Assembly: GCA_945868475.1 (NCBI GenBank)
Contig: CAMBLM010000015.1
Coordinates: 1 to 39,501 of the forward strand
Length of the DNA: 39,501 bases
Source: an uncultured Ruminococcus sp.
GTDB taxonomy: Bacteria > Bacillota > Clostridia > Oscillospirales > Ruminococcaceae
Reading direction: 5' to 3'
In this document: positions 31,128 to 39,501 of the stretch, in pieces
Numbering within the stretch: the stretch's first letter is position 1
How the letters are laid out: each line of letters opens with the position of its first letter
Position numbers and translations under genes: made by a program
The notes under the pieces: model-generated
The model's input: the letters and a program-made list of their open reading frames with translations, nothing else
Database searches by the model: none
Told to the model about the DNA's origin: nothing

Positions 31128-33485
31128 TTGAATGAATATATAAAACCAGTCGAAGCCTTTAAAAAGCTCGAAGCAGCCAAACTCTTAAAGCAGAATGTCT
31201 ATATTTACGGAGCAACGGGCTATGGCAAAACCGAGCTTATCAAGCAGTATTTCAAAAAGGATAAATATATATACATTCCATGCAGACAAAACAGCTGTGA
31301 CCTGTCCGTTATCCCTGATGACTGCGGACGAACCGTTACAGTCGTGATAGACAACGTAAACGCTATTGACAGCGACGAGCTGCGCAGCGAGATAAAGGAA
31401 CTCTGCAGGAGAAAAAAGCTCTGGGTGATAATACTTGGACGAAGCATGATGCCAAGCTGGCTGTATGACACTGTTGTCACCTGCCACATGCTTATTATTC
31501 CCGAAGAAGACCTTGCACTGAACGAGGAAGGTATCGACAAATATATGCGTTCCGAAGGAATAATTCTATCCGAGGAGGAGCTGCGTTTTCAGCGCAAATG
31601 CTGTGAGGGAAATCCATTCGGAGTAAAATATACTGCCCAGCAGCTTCTGGCAGGAAATCGGATAGGCAATGAGCTTTTTGAGCAGAACAGTATCATGTTT
31701 CAAAGCTATCTGGAACAGAGCGTCATCTCAGAGCTAAGTACAGAGATAGTTGATTTTCTGCTTAAAATAAGTATCGTTGACAGCTTTACCGAGGCACTTG
31801 CTTCCATAATTACAGGTAATTCAGCTGTATACAGTCTTATTGAGCGCACAATGGACTCAGGTAATTTTATATATAAAAAGAACGATGTATATACTCTGCG
31901 CCTGCAGATGAGAAATGCTCTGCGCAGAAAAGCGGTCAAGGAAATATCGACAAATGACCTGCATAATTATGCAGTTCTTGCAGGTGGATATTATGAGAGC
32001 TGCGGCGAGGATAATAAGGCACTTGAGCTGTATGCAAAATACAATGATTCAGACCGAATCCGTGAGCTTTTGATACGTAATTCAAGGAAAAGTCCCGAAA
32101 CGGGTTATTTCATTGAAATGCGAAAATATTATCTTATGCTACCCGATGAGGACATCAAAAACAATGCTTATTTGATGTCTGCTATGTCTATGCTATATTC
32201 CATGATGCTGGATTTTGATAAGAGTGAGTATTGGTACAACGAGCTGAAAGCATATAAGAACAGAACCACAGGCTCAAAACAGCGTGAAGCCATCTGCCTT
32301 ATAGCATATCTTGATGTTGGTCTGTCGAGCAGAGGAAGCGTTAATATTTTGCAGATTATCAAGGACTGCTATACTCTGCTTACGGAAAAATCACTTTCCG
32401 TTCCCGAATTTTCGGTCACAAGCAATCTTCCGTCTTTGATGAACGGCGGTAAGGATTTCTGTGACTGGAGCAAGCACGACAGAGAGATAGCAGCAACAGC
32501 GGGAAATATTGTCTGCGCTTTTCTCGGAAAATACGGTAAGGGATTAGTCAATGCAGCGCTTGCGGAAAGCTTTTACGAAAAGGGCGGCGATCCATACGAG
32601 ATAATCTCCCTTATCTCAAAGGCTAAGCTTGAAGCGGAGGCAGGAGGAAAAACCGAGCTTATTTTTGCTGCCACGGCAACGCTTATCAGGCAGTATATAA
32701 GTCACGGCGAAATGGATAATGCAAAGGAACTGCTCAGATCCTTTGAAAAGACTGCACAAAGCGAAAACCTGCACAGACTTTATCCCAATATTGAGGCTAT
32801 GAGGTGCCGAATGGCATTATACAGCGGAGATATGGACGCCGTGGGACAATGGATGAAGACAGCTCCCGATGAAAGCGGAATGTTTATTGCTCTGGAACGT
32901 TATCGGTATCTTACAAAAATACGCTGTTATATAGCTTATGAAAATTACGACAGAGCATATGCTCTTATAGAAACCCTGCGGTATTATGCCCAGCGTTGTG
33001 ACAGAAAATATATAAATATGGAGCTTGATATTCTGACATCTGTTATTTTATTCAGAAAAGGTGATGAATGGGAAAGCAGATTTATCAAAGCTCTGGAAAA
33101 AATATGTGAATACAGATTTATCCCCATTATTTCAGAGGAGGGCGCTGCTGTATATGAGATGCTGGGTCAATGCTCTGACAGCTGCAGCCGAAATAAAAAG
33201 ATAAACCGTGAATGGTTTGAACGGGTAGTCAGCGAAACGGGCAGAATATCAAGATGCTATCCAATGTATCTGAAAGCAACGGCAAAGGACTTTTCAAAGC
33301 TGCAGCCTATGGATATAAGGATACTGACCTGCCTTGCGGATGGTTTATCAATACAGGAAACTGCTGTGCGGCTTAATATGAATTATGAAACCCTGCGTTC
33401 GAGGATAAAAGAGGTTTATCGTAAGCTGGGCGCCAAAAACAAGACCGAGGCGGTCATGACTGCCCGAGGTATAAAACTTATATGA
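31128..33485 (+). CDS. LuxR/MalT-family STAND transcriptional regulator
   Basis: The 785-residue protein has an N-terminal NTPase with P-loop GATGYGKT (residues 28-35) and a Walker B-like VTVVIDNVNAID. A long TPR-like helical sensor follows. The C-terminal LuxR-type HTH contains ILTCLADGLSIQETAVRLNM and ETLRSRIKEVYRKLGAKNKTEA. The layout is that of MalT-like ATP-dependent activators that bind an inducer. The start is a TTG at 31128, with GAGGTG seven bases upstream. Just upstream lie a CACC-loop-GGTG hairpin (about 31060-31072) and a likely promoter (ATGACA, 17-bp spacer, TAATAT). It precedes the HD-GYP sensor gene by 150 bases and is the likely regulator of the module. Confidence 0.88.
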   Translation: MNEYIKPVEAFKKLEAAKLLKQNVYIYGATGYGKTELIKQYFKKDKYIYIPCRQNSCDLSVIPDDCGRTVTVVIDNVNAIDSDELRSEIKELCRRKKLWVIILGRSMMPSWLYDTVVTCHMLIIPEEDLALNEEGIDKYMRSEGIILSEEELRFQRKCCEGNPFGVKYTAQQLLAGNRIGNELFEQNSIMFQSYLEQSVISELSTEIVDFLLKISIVDSFTEALASIITGNSAVYSLIERTMDSGNFIYKKNDVYTLRLQMRNALRRKAVKEISTNDLHNYAVLAGGYYESCGEDNKALELYAKYNDSDRIRELLIRNSRKSPETGYFIEMRKYYLMLPDEDIKNNAYLMSAMSMLYSMMLDFDKSEYWYNELKAYKNRTTGSKQREAICLIAYLDVGLSSRGSVNILQIIKDCYTLLTEKSLSVPEFSVTSNLPSLMNGGKDFCDWSKHDREIAATAGNIVCAFLGKYGKGLVNAALAESFYEKGGDPYEIISLISKAKLEAEAGGKTELIFAATATLIRQYISHGEMDNAKELLRSFEKTAQSENLHRLYPNIEAMRCRMALYSGDMDAVGQWMKTAPDESGMFIALERYRYLTKIRCYIAYENYDRAYALIETLRYYAQRCDRKYINMELDILTSVILFRKGDEWESRFIKALEKICEYRFIPIISEEGAAVYEMLGQCSDSCSRNKKINREWFERVVSETGRISRCYPMYLKATAKDFSKLQPMDIRILTCLADGLSIQETAVRLNMNYETLRSRIKEVYRKLGAKNKTEAVMTARGIKLI

Positions 33486-33635
33486 AATTATCCGAACACA
33501 GCGAACTGTCCAACACTATTAATACTAATCTCTGATGAAAGTGTAGAAAAAATCATCACAAAATCCGTAAATGTCGAATAAGTAACGGATTATGATGTAA
33601 AACAGTTTGGTGAAATTGTGGAAAGAGGAACTTTT

Positions 33636-36600
33636 ATGAAATTGGGAAAGAACATTTGGTTGTGTATGTTTGTTTTTTTCTGCCTGATATTGAATTGCGG
33701 CGGAAAGGCACTTGCCGAATTATTTAAGTTGCCACTTTGGCTTGACGCTGTTGGTACGGTTTTTGCAGCGTATGCTATGGGTCCTGTTTGCGGTGCTGTC
33801 ATTGGCGCGGCAACTAATATTATATACGGAATTTATTCACCGATAGCGTTTTTATACGTCCTTACAAATATATCTGTTGGAATAATTGTCGGCGTCTTTA
33901 AAAAAAAGGGGCTTCTCAAGGACCTGTTCGGATTTCTTTCAACCGCATTTGTCATAACAATTGTTTCGGTTGCAGTATCTACTCCCCTGAATTTTCTCCT
34001 TGCAGACGGTAATGTTGGAAATATGTGGGGAGATGGAATGATAGCATTTTGCCGTAAAATGGGATTCAATAATACGGTCAGCTGTATTGTCGGTGAGTTT
34101 TATATGGATTTTCTGGACAAAACTCTTACTATGGTATTGTTTTTCCTTATAATTCATCTGAAAAATAAAAAAGCGGATAAGCACTCCAAAGATAAAAAAA
34201 CCATTAAAAACATAGTTTCCGCAATATTGGCAGTTATATTGGTCCCATCCGTTTTTGGCTCATCGGCTTATATTTCTGTTTCAGCATACGGAACGAATGA
34301 TACTGACGATGATTACGACAAGTACATTCGAAAGGTATACAGCGGAGATAACGGATTGCCCGGAGGAATGGCTAACGATATAGTTCAGACAAAAGACGGT
34401 GTTTTGTGGATTGGCACATACGGCGGACTTTATCGTTACTGCGGAAACGACATCGAATGGATGAATAATATTGAGTCCATCAAAACTGTAAACTGCCTTT
34501 ATACGGACGAGGCGGGCAGACTTTGGATAGGCACAAACGACAACGGTTTATCCATATACATAAATGATAAGATCACTAACGAGCTAACAAAATACGACGG
34601 ATTTCCGTCAAATTCCGTGCGCTGCATTACCGAGGGGTCAAACGGATTTTATTATGCAGGCACTACCGACAGCCTTGTTGTACTTACGATGAGCGGCGGA
34701 CTAAAGGTGTATGACACTATTGAAGAAGTTGTCTACGCAAGGAGAATATGCGCCGACAAGAGCGGAAATGTTGCGGCGGTTTCGGACGAGGGAGCGCTGT
34801 ATCTCATTCAAGGAACCGAGGTTGCAGCAAAGCTGACTGCCGACGAGAACGGCGAGAGTTTCAGAAGCTGCACTTTTGATGAAAACGGGGCGCTGTATGT
34901 CGGCTCATCGCTTAATACGGTGAAAAAATATAATATTTCCGAGGGTACTTTCAAAGAACTTGCTTCAGTTGAATGCGGGCAGCTTGCGGGAATAAATTCG
35001 CTTACCTGTTCGGATGACGGAACGCTGTTTTTGTGCGCGGAAAACGGCGCGGGATATATCACAGCCGGCAATGAATATCATTCGATTGATGTCTCGGGAT
35101 TTAACAGCTCGATTGAGCATATGTTAATCGACTATCAGGGTAATCTCTGGTTTACATCTTCGCGTCTGGGATTGCTCTGTCTGTGCAGGTCTGTGTTTAC
35201 GGAAATGAACGAATTTGACGGTTTGTCGGGAAACGTTGTGAACACTGTGAAGAAGTGGCAGGGTACATTGTATTTCGGTACGGACAGCGGTCTTGAAGCG
35301 GCGAACTATAATCAAAGCGAAATCTCAAATCAACTTATCGAAGCACTTGACGGTGTGCGTATACGCTGCCTTATGTCAGACTCGGAAAACAACCTTTGGA
35401 TATGCACTTCCGGTAAGGGCGTATGGGAGGTTGCTCCCAACGGAAATATAGAAAAATACGACAGCGGAAACGGCACTTTGGGAGAAAAATTCCGCTCTGC
35501 AATAGAGCTTAAGGACGGTACTGTTGCTGTGGCTGGAGATTACGGAGTATCGTTTATAAATAACGGGAAGGTAATCGACGCTATTGGCTCGTCCGAGGGT
35601 CTGACAAATCCAAAGCTGCTTACGCTTTGCGAGAAAACCGACGGAAGTATTCTTGCGGGAACGGACGGCAACGGCATTGCAGTAATAAAGGACGGAAGAA
35701 TTGTACAGGAAATCAAGCAGGAGGACGGGCTAAGCTCTGACATTATCCTGCGAATTGTTAAAAACTCCGACGATGACGGCTACTTTATTGTAACGGGAAA
35801 TGGTTTATGTTATCTGGATAGTAATGATGAAATACGCATACTGAGCAACTTTCCTTATTACAATAACTACGACATAATTGAAGGAAACAGAAACGAGTTG
35901 TTTGTGCTTTGCTCCGCAGGTATTTATGTCGTTGACAAGACAGAACTCCTTGAGGGCAACAATGTCAATTATCTTCTGTTGGACGCAAAAAAGGGACTGC
36001 GCATTGCGCTTACTCCAAATTCATGGAATTACATTGATGAAAATGATAACCTATATTTGTCGGGAGATACAGGCGTAGTTTATTTTAACATAAATGAATA
36101 TGATTTTTCTATGAGATCATATCGTGTTCTGCTTAAGGCAATTGCAACGGACGGCGAAAGCGTCCTCATTGAAAAGGGTACTGAAACGGTCATTCCGGCG
36201 GGCACATCGGAAATTGTGATAACACCCGAAATTGTAAACTTCTCGGTAAATGACCCCGACATCAGCGTTTATCTTGAAGGCTTTGATTCAGAGCCCAGAG
36301 TTATGCCTCAAAGCGAAATGGAAAGCATTATATATTCCAACATTCCGTCGGGCAGATATGTGTTCCGTCTTGCGATTCTCGATAGCAGAACGGGAAGCAT
36401 AATTGCTGAAAACACTTACAAGATATTCAAGGAAAGAGAAATATATGACAATTGGTGGTTCAGATTATATGCAGGCGCTGTTGCTGTAATTACGATCGCA
36501 TATCTCACATGGCTTATTGTAAGGACGCAGATCCAAAAGACTTTGCGTATGCAGAAAATGGAGCTTGATTTCGCAAAGAATCAGATAAAAATGGGCAACG

Positions 36601-37205
36601 AAACCATTCTTACCATTGCTCAGGCGGTTGACGCAAAGGATGAAAATACAAGCCAGCACTCCGTCAGAGTATCGGAGTATTCTGTTATGATTGCAAAAGA
36701 GCTTGGTTACAGTGAAGAACAATGCGAAAACCTGCGAAAGATAGCAATACTGCACGATATTGGCAAGATAGGTATTCCCGACAGTGTTCTGAATAAGCCC
36801 GCAAAGCTTACTGACGAGGAATATTCAATTATGAAATCTCACGTTATTAGAGGTGCAGAAATACTCAAAAACTTTACGATGATCGAGAATGTTGCCGACG
36901 GTGCATTATATCACCACGAAAGATACGACGGACGCGGATATGCAAACGGACTTAAAGGTGAAGAAATTCCGCTTAATGCTCGAATAATCGGTATTGCGGA
37001 TGCATTCGACGCTATGACGGCAAATCGTGTTTACCGAAAAAAGCTTGACCTTGATTTTGTGATTGAAGAGCTGAAAAAAGGCAGAGGAACGCAGTTTGAC
37101 CCAAAGCTTGTGGATATCATGCTGAAGCTTATCGAAAACGGAACAGTAGACGTTGAGCAAATCTATGGAAAAAAGTTAAGCGAGGAGTATGCAAATGAAA
37201 TCTGA
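33636..37205 (+). CDS. membrane sensor: ECF-S-like domain, Reg_prop beta-propeller, Y_Y_Y, HD-GYP
   Basis: The 1189-residue protein starts at the ATG at 33636 (AGAGGAAC upstream). Residues about 8-165 form five or six membrane helices with LPLWLDAVGTVFAAYAMGPV, the pattern of ECF-transporter S components. After another helix (about 195-215) come ten or more Reg_prop blades (LWIGTYGGLYRY, LWIGTNDNGLSIY, LYFGTDSGLEA) and a Y_Y_Y-like sandwich, all presumed outside the membrane. A helix at about 940-962 leads to the cytoplasmic HD-GYP domain, with His1040-Asp1041 in HDIGKIGIP and His1093 in YHHERYDGRGY, both intact. HD-GYP enzymes hydrolyse c-di-GMP. The end overlaps the next gene by 11 bases. 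Confidence 0.85.
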   Translation: MKLGKNIWLCMFVFFCLILNCGGKALAELFKLPLWLDAVGTVFAAYAMGPVCGAVIGAATNIIYGIYSPIAFLYVLTNISVGIIVGVFKKKGLLKDLFGFLSTAFVITIVSVAVSTPLNFLLADGNVGNMWGDGMIAFCRKMGFNNTVSCIVGEFYMDFLDKTLTMVLFFLIIHLKNKKADKHSKDKKTIKNIVSAILAVILVPSVFGSSAYISVSAYGTNDTDDDYDKYIRKVYSGDNGLPGGMANDIVQTKDGVLWIGTYGGLYRYCGNDIEWMNNIESIKTVNCLYTDEAGRLWIGTNDNGLSIYINDKITNELTKYDGFPSNSVRCITEGSNGFYYAGTTDSLVVLTMSGGLKVYDTIEEVVYARRICADKSGNVAAVSDEGALYLIQGTEVAAKLTADENGESFRSCTFDENGALYVGSSLNTVKKYNISEGTFKELASVECGQLAGINSLTCSDDGTLFLCAENGAGYITAGNEYHSIDVSGFNSSIEHMLIDYQGNLWFTSSRLGLLCLCRSVFTEMNEFDGLSGNVVNTVKKWQGTLYFGTDSGLEAANYNQSEISNQLIEALDGVRIRCLMSDSENNLWICTSGKGVWEVAPNGNIEKYDSGNGTLGEKFRSAIELKDGTVAVAGDYGVSFINNGKVIDAIGSSEGLTNPKLLTLCEKTDGSILAGTDGNGIAVIKDGRIVQEIKQEDGLSSDIILRIVKNSDDDGYFIVTGNGLCYLDSNDEIRILSNFPYYNNYDIIEGNRNELFVLCSAGIYVVDKTELLEGNNVNYLLLDAKKGLRIALTPNSWNYIDENDNLYLSGDTGVVYFNINEYDFSMRSYRVLLKAIATDGESVLIEKGTETVIPAGTSEIVITPEIVNFSVNDPDISVYLEGFDSEPRVMPQSEMESIIYSNIPSGRYVFRLAILDSRTGSIIAENTYKIFKEREIYDNWWFRLYAGAVAVITIAYLTWLIVRTQIQKTLRMQKMELDFAKNQIKMGNETILTIAQAVDAKDENTSQHSVRVSEYSVMIAKELGYSEEQCENLRKIAILHDIGKIGIPDSVLNKPAKLTDEEYSIMKSHVIRGAEILKNFTMIENVADGALYHHERYDGRGYANGLKGEEIPLNARIIGIADAFDAMTANRVYRKKLDLDFVIEELKKGRGTQFDPKLVDIMLKLIENGTVDVEQIYGKKLSEEYANEI

Positions 37206-38400
37206 CACAAAACATAATATACTGATTACATTGATATGCTCGGTTGTGGCTGTGGTTATCGCTTTTGGCATACACTTTATCGTTTCCGAAAAAAATGCGG
37301 AGAAAAACATTAAGGTGGGATTCGTATATGTCGGAGATTTAAGCGACGCATACACGAGCAATTTTGCAAAGGCACAGCATGAAATCGAAAAGATGTATGG
37401 AGACCAGGTTGAAACTCTGCCGAAATACAATGTGCCGGAGGACTCGGTAGAGCCTGTTCTGGCTGAACTTGCTGAAGCAAATTGCTCGCTGATTTTCACA
37501 ACAAGTTATGGCTACGGTGAAAAGACCAAGGAGTATGCGGCGAAATATCCCGACATACAGTTCTGTCAGGCAACCTGCAGCAACGCAAACGACGAGCCGT
37601 TTCTGAGTAACTATCACACCTTTATGGGAAATATCTACGAAGGGCGCTACATTTCGGGCGTTGTTGCCGGAATGAAGCTGGATTCGCTTATCAAGGAAGG
37701 CAGAATTACGGGAGAACAGGCAAAGATAGGGTATATCGGAGCCTTTCCTTATGCAGAGGTTATTTCGGGATATACCGCATTTTTTCTCGGCGTGAGGTCT
37801 GTCGTACCCGAAGCAACCATGACAGTGAAATACACGAATTCGTGGGGCAATTATCACCTTGAAAAGAAATACGCCGAGGAACTGATAGAAGAAGGCTGCA
37901 TTGTCATTTCTCAACATTCCGACACATCGGGACCTGCGGCAGCCTGCGAACAAACAGACAGGTCTCAGATGGTGTATTATGTCAGTTACAACGAGAGCAT
38001 GAGAGATATTGCACCAACGACATACCTTACCGGCTCAAAAATCAACTGGTGCCCATACATGACAGGTGCGGTTAAGGCAGTTCTTGACAATAAGAAAATT
38101 GAAAAATGCGTCACAGGTAATGTAAACGGCAATGATATTGGTTCCGGCTTTAAGAACGATTGGGTTCAAATGCTGGAAATCAACGAGTTTATCGTACCAA
38201 AAGGAACTCAGGAAACAGTTAATGAGCTAATCAGAAAATTCCGTCAAAATAAGATTCAGGTTTTTTGCGGGGATTATTTAGGAGTTGATCCGTACGATCC
38301 GTCGGACACCATTGATTTGAAAGACGGGTACAACGAAAACGCAGACAGTTCTGCACCGTCATTTCACTATATCCTACAGGATGTTATAACAATTGAATAA
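37195..38400 (+). CDS. BMP-family (PnrA-like) ligand-binding protein, membrane-anchored
   Basis: The 401-residue protein has one N-terminal membrane helix (about 8-30) without a lipobox Cys, then a periplasmic-binding-protein-like fold. IKVGFVYVGDLSDAYTSNF opens it, SLIFTTSYGYGEKT, GRYISGVVAGMKLD and KIGYIGAFPYAEVISGY follow in BMP/PnrA order, and VISQHSDTSGPAAACEQ is the typical second-lobe strand. Such proteins bind purine nucleosides. The start is the ATG at 37195, with GAGGAG at good spacing inside the upstream gene. No ABC permease or ATPase follows, so it probably presents ligand to the sensor rather than to an importer. Confidence 0.85.
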   Translation: MKSDTKHNILITLICSVVAVVIAFGIHFIVSEKNAEKNIKVGFVYVGDLSDAYTSNFAKAQHEIEKMYGDQVETLPKYNVPEDSVEPVLAELAEANCSLIFTTSYGYGEKTKEYAAKYPDIQFCQATCSNANDEPFLSNYHTFMGNIYEGRYISGVVAGMKLDSLIKEGRITGEQAKIGYIGAFPYAEVISGYTAFFLGVRSVVPEATMTVKYTNSWGNYHLEKKYAEELIEEGCIVISQHSDTSGPAAACEQTDRSQMVYYVSYNESMRDIAPTTYLTGSKINWCPYMTGAVKAVLDNKKIEKCVTGNVNGNDIGSGFKNDWVQMLEINEFIVPKGTQETVNELIRKFRQNKIQVFCGDYLGVDPYDPSDTIDLKDGYNENADSSAPSFHYILQDVITIE

Positions 38401-38412
38401 CTAAATCTGAAA

Positions 38413-38450
38413 ACCCTTGCATTACATATTGTATTGCAAGGGTCTTCTGT
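38413..38450 (+). terminator. terminator of the BMP-containing operon
   Basis: ACCCTTGCA (38413-38421) pairs with TGCAAGGGT (38435-38443), followed by a T-rich CTTCTGTTT. From 38451 to 38607 a plus-strand frame with KYYLIQLNDGELDHSLAQAH reads as a short gene remnant with no start. Confidence 0.6.
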
Positions 38451-38647
38451 TTAAGAAAAAAATCCAAACATAGTGGTAAGTATTATCTAATCCAATTGAA
38501 TGATGGAGAATTAGATCACTCATTAGCTCAAGCACATGCAACCGAACCATGTCAACTGTAAAATATTCAGCTTTATGCACAATTATTTCAAATGAATATT
38601 GTGACATTAAACGGACAGTTCAAGTCCAATTCGCCTATATAAAACAA

Positions 38648-38678
38648 CGAAAAATCCCGTAGATACGTCATCTACGGG
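38648..38678 (-). terminator. terminator after tRNA-Asn
   Basis: CCCGTAGAT (38656-38664) pairs perfectly with ATCTACGGG (38670-38678); the minus-strand downstream tract is ATTTTTCG. It lies 11 bases beyond the tRNA 3' end. Confidence 0.8.
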
Positions 38679-38689
38679 CTTTCGGTTGA

Positions 38690-38765
38690 TGGCTCCCTCA
38701 ACTGAGCTTGAACCAGTGACATCATGATTAACAGTCATGCGCTCTACCGACTGAGCTATGGAGGA
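38690..38765 (-). tRNA. tRNA-Asn (GUU)
   Basis: The 76-base gene folds into a cloverleaf with D-arm AGCTC/GAGC, anticodon stem CATGA/TCATG and loop CTGTTAA (anticodon GUU), and encodes the 3' CCA. The T-loop is TTCAAGC. The acceptor stem has a C-A mismatch at the fifth pair and a G-U, and the T-stem has one G-U, so the 3' half is atypical for Asn. It may be a working divergent copy or a partly decayed one. No other tRNA is in the window. Confidence 0.85.
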
Positions 38766-39015
38766 ATGTGTGAAATTGTTTGCATATTCCATTCATATTT
38801 TCAGTTGTAAGTCCGTTACAAACGTCCTAACTAGTGAACTAACAAGAAATAACTTATCAACTTCTTGTAAAAATCCTATCTCTGTTTTTAAACCACAATT
38901 ATTTTGCATTTTGCTGACCAAATCAAAGTACGCCCTAAAAAATCAAACATTTTACCAATATAAAAGTGCTACATACAAACTTTCTTCAGCATTTCTTATC
39001 TGAATAAGTTCCGAA
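38766..39015. other. intergenic region without a recognised gene
   Basis: The stretch between the tRNA and the XRE-gene terminator is AT-rich and shows no frame with a ribosome binding site. No clear consensus promoter for the tRNA was found. Confidence 0.5.
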
Positions 39016-39055
39016 AACAGCAACAGGCTGCCGTACCAAAGTACAGCAGCCTGTT
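39016..39055 (-). terminator. terminator of the XRE regulator gene
   Basis: AACAGGCTGC (39022-39031) and GTAC pair with GTAC and GCAGCCTGTT (39046-39055) with one mismatch; the minus-strand tract is GCTGTTTTC. Confidence 0.6.
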
Positions 39056-39060
39056 TATTA

Positions 39061-39447
39061 CTATTTAAATACCCTTTCCCAAATCTCATAAGACGGCGCA
39101 CAAGTGCCATTCCGCCAGTTCTTGACGGTAGTAGCACTCACTCCGCAATTTGCAGCGAATGTACGGATCGAAACATTGTTTCTTTCCATGTATCCGCAAA
39201 CGATCTGCGCAGAATCCATCTTAAATCTATGGTAATCGGTCAAAAGGTCGATGCCGAAAACATCGGAAAGCTTTTTCAGCGTTTCGATGCTCATGTTCTG
39301 TTCCTCAACTTCCTCACGCTCATACTTGATATAGTTATCATAGCTGAGTCCGGTAAGTCGGGTAACATCGGCAATTGTCAGACCTTTTTCAATTCTTGCT
39401 TTCGCAAGGTGGGTAAGTCCTGAATTATTTTTTCCAACTTTCTTCAA
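39061..39447 (-). CDS. XRE-family regulator with two helix-turn-helix regions
   Basis: The 128-residue protein has an N-terminal XRE-type HTH (KARIEKGLTIADVTRLTGLS, then YIKYEREEVEEQNMSIETLKKLSDVFGIDL) and a second HTH-like region near the C-terminus (NVSIRTFAANCGVSATTVKNWRNG). The start is uncertain: a TTG at 39447 is the only usual start in frame after an upstream stop, and its ribosome binding site is weak; a nearby ATG (39451) is out of frame. The protein lacks a ligand domain. The gene is near the window edge, and its promoter may lie outside. Confidence 0.75.
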   Translation of the reverse strand: MKKVGKNNSGLTHLAKARIEKGLTIADVTRLTGLSYDNYIKYEREEVEEQNMSIETLKKLSDVFGIDLLTDYHRFKMDSAQIVCGYMERNNVSIRTFAANCGVSATTVKNWRNGTCAPSYEIWERVFK

Positions 39448-39501
39448 CCATATCTGTAATCATACGATTCATCACACTTTTGGAGTATAAATGTACTATT
39501 T

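Noticed and set aside
37195-38400. BMP-type ABC importer operon
   Set aside because: No ATPase or permease genes follow; a terminator and a tRNA come next.

Overview
The window looks like a chromosomal segment of a low-to-moderate GC, gut-type Firmicute of the Oscillospiraceae (Ruminococcus-like). This rests on strong GGAGG ribosome binding sites, the Firmicute-type rimP-nusA-ylxR-ylxQ-infB-rbfA cluster, pdxST, and accessory families typical of gut Clostridia. The genus is inferred, not proven.

Bases 1-5343: a short conserved gene and a four-gene, translationally coupled ABC-2/GldG/DUF4340 export cassette, all on the minus strand. Bases 5504-15218: a long minus-strand operon, read in the order rimP, nusA, ylxR, ylxQ, infB, rbfA, nrnA, truB, ribF, gltX. 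It starts from a consensus promoter at 15305-15333, and an intrinsic-terminator-like hairpin sits in its very short leader, which suggests attenuation. Bases 15466-17691: a histone-H1-like/SCP2-like fusion protein, then a DHH phosphoesterase with a stand-alone FakA-type domain. Bases 17783-20199: a DNA-deoxyinosine glycosylase coupled to an AraC regulator, an orphan transcription unit at 19292-19432 with its own promoter and terminator (candidate sRNA), and an esterase.

Bases 20390-23965: an IS30-like remnant, an orphan HipA-like kinase and the pdxST operon for pyridoxal phosphate synthesis. pdxST is bracketed by two oppositely oriented copies of a palindromic, MITE-like repeat whose centre is an array of 17-bp units. 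A third, partial copy lies at bases 1-60.

Bases 23965-30956: an AT-rich accessory region with small membrane proteins, a SHOCT-like microprotein, an AAA ATPase with a decayed downstream partner, an AAA/DUF4143 ATPase, an ICE-type small protein and a 5'-truncated tyrosine integrase. It reads as an eroded integrative element or integration hot spot.

Bases 31128-38400: a plus-strand module of a MalT/LuxR-like STAND regulator, a 1189-residue sensor (ECF-S-like membrane domain, beta-propeller repeats, HD-GYP c-di-GMP phosphodiesterase) and a BMP-type ligand-binding protein. This is the most system-like part of the window: a likely extracellular-ligand to c-di-GMP pathway. The window ends with a slightly aberrant tRNA-Asn and a double-HTH XRE regulator.
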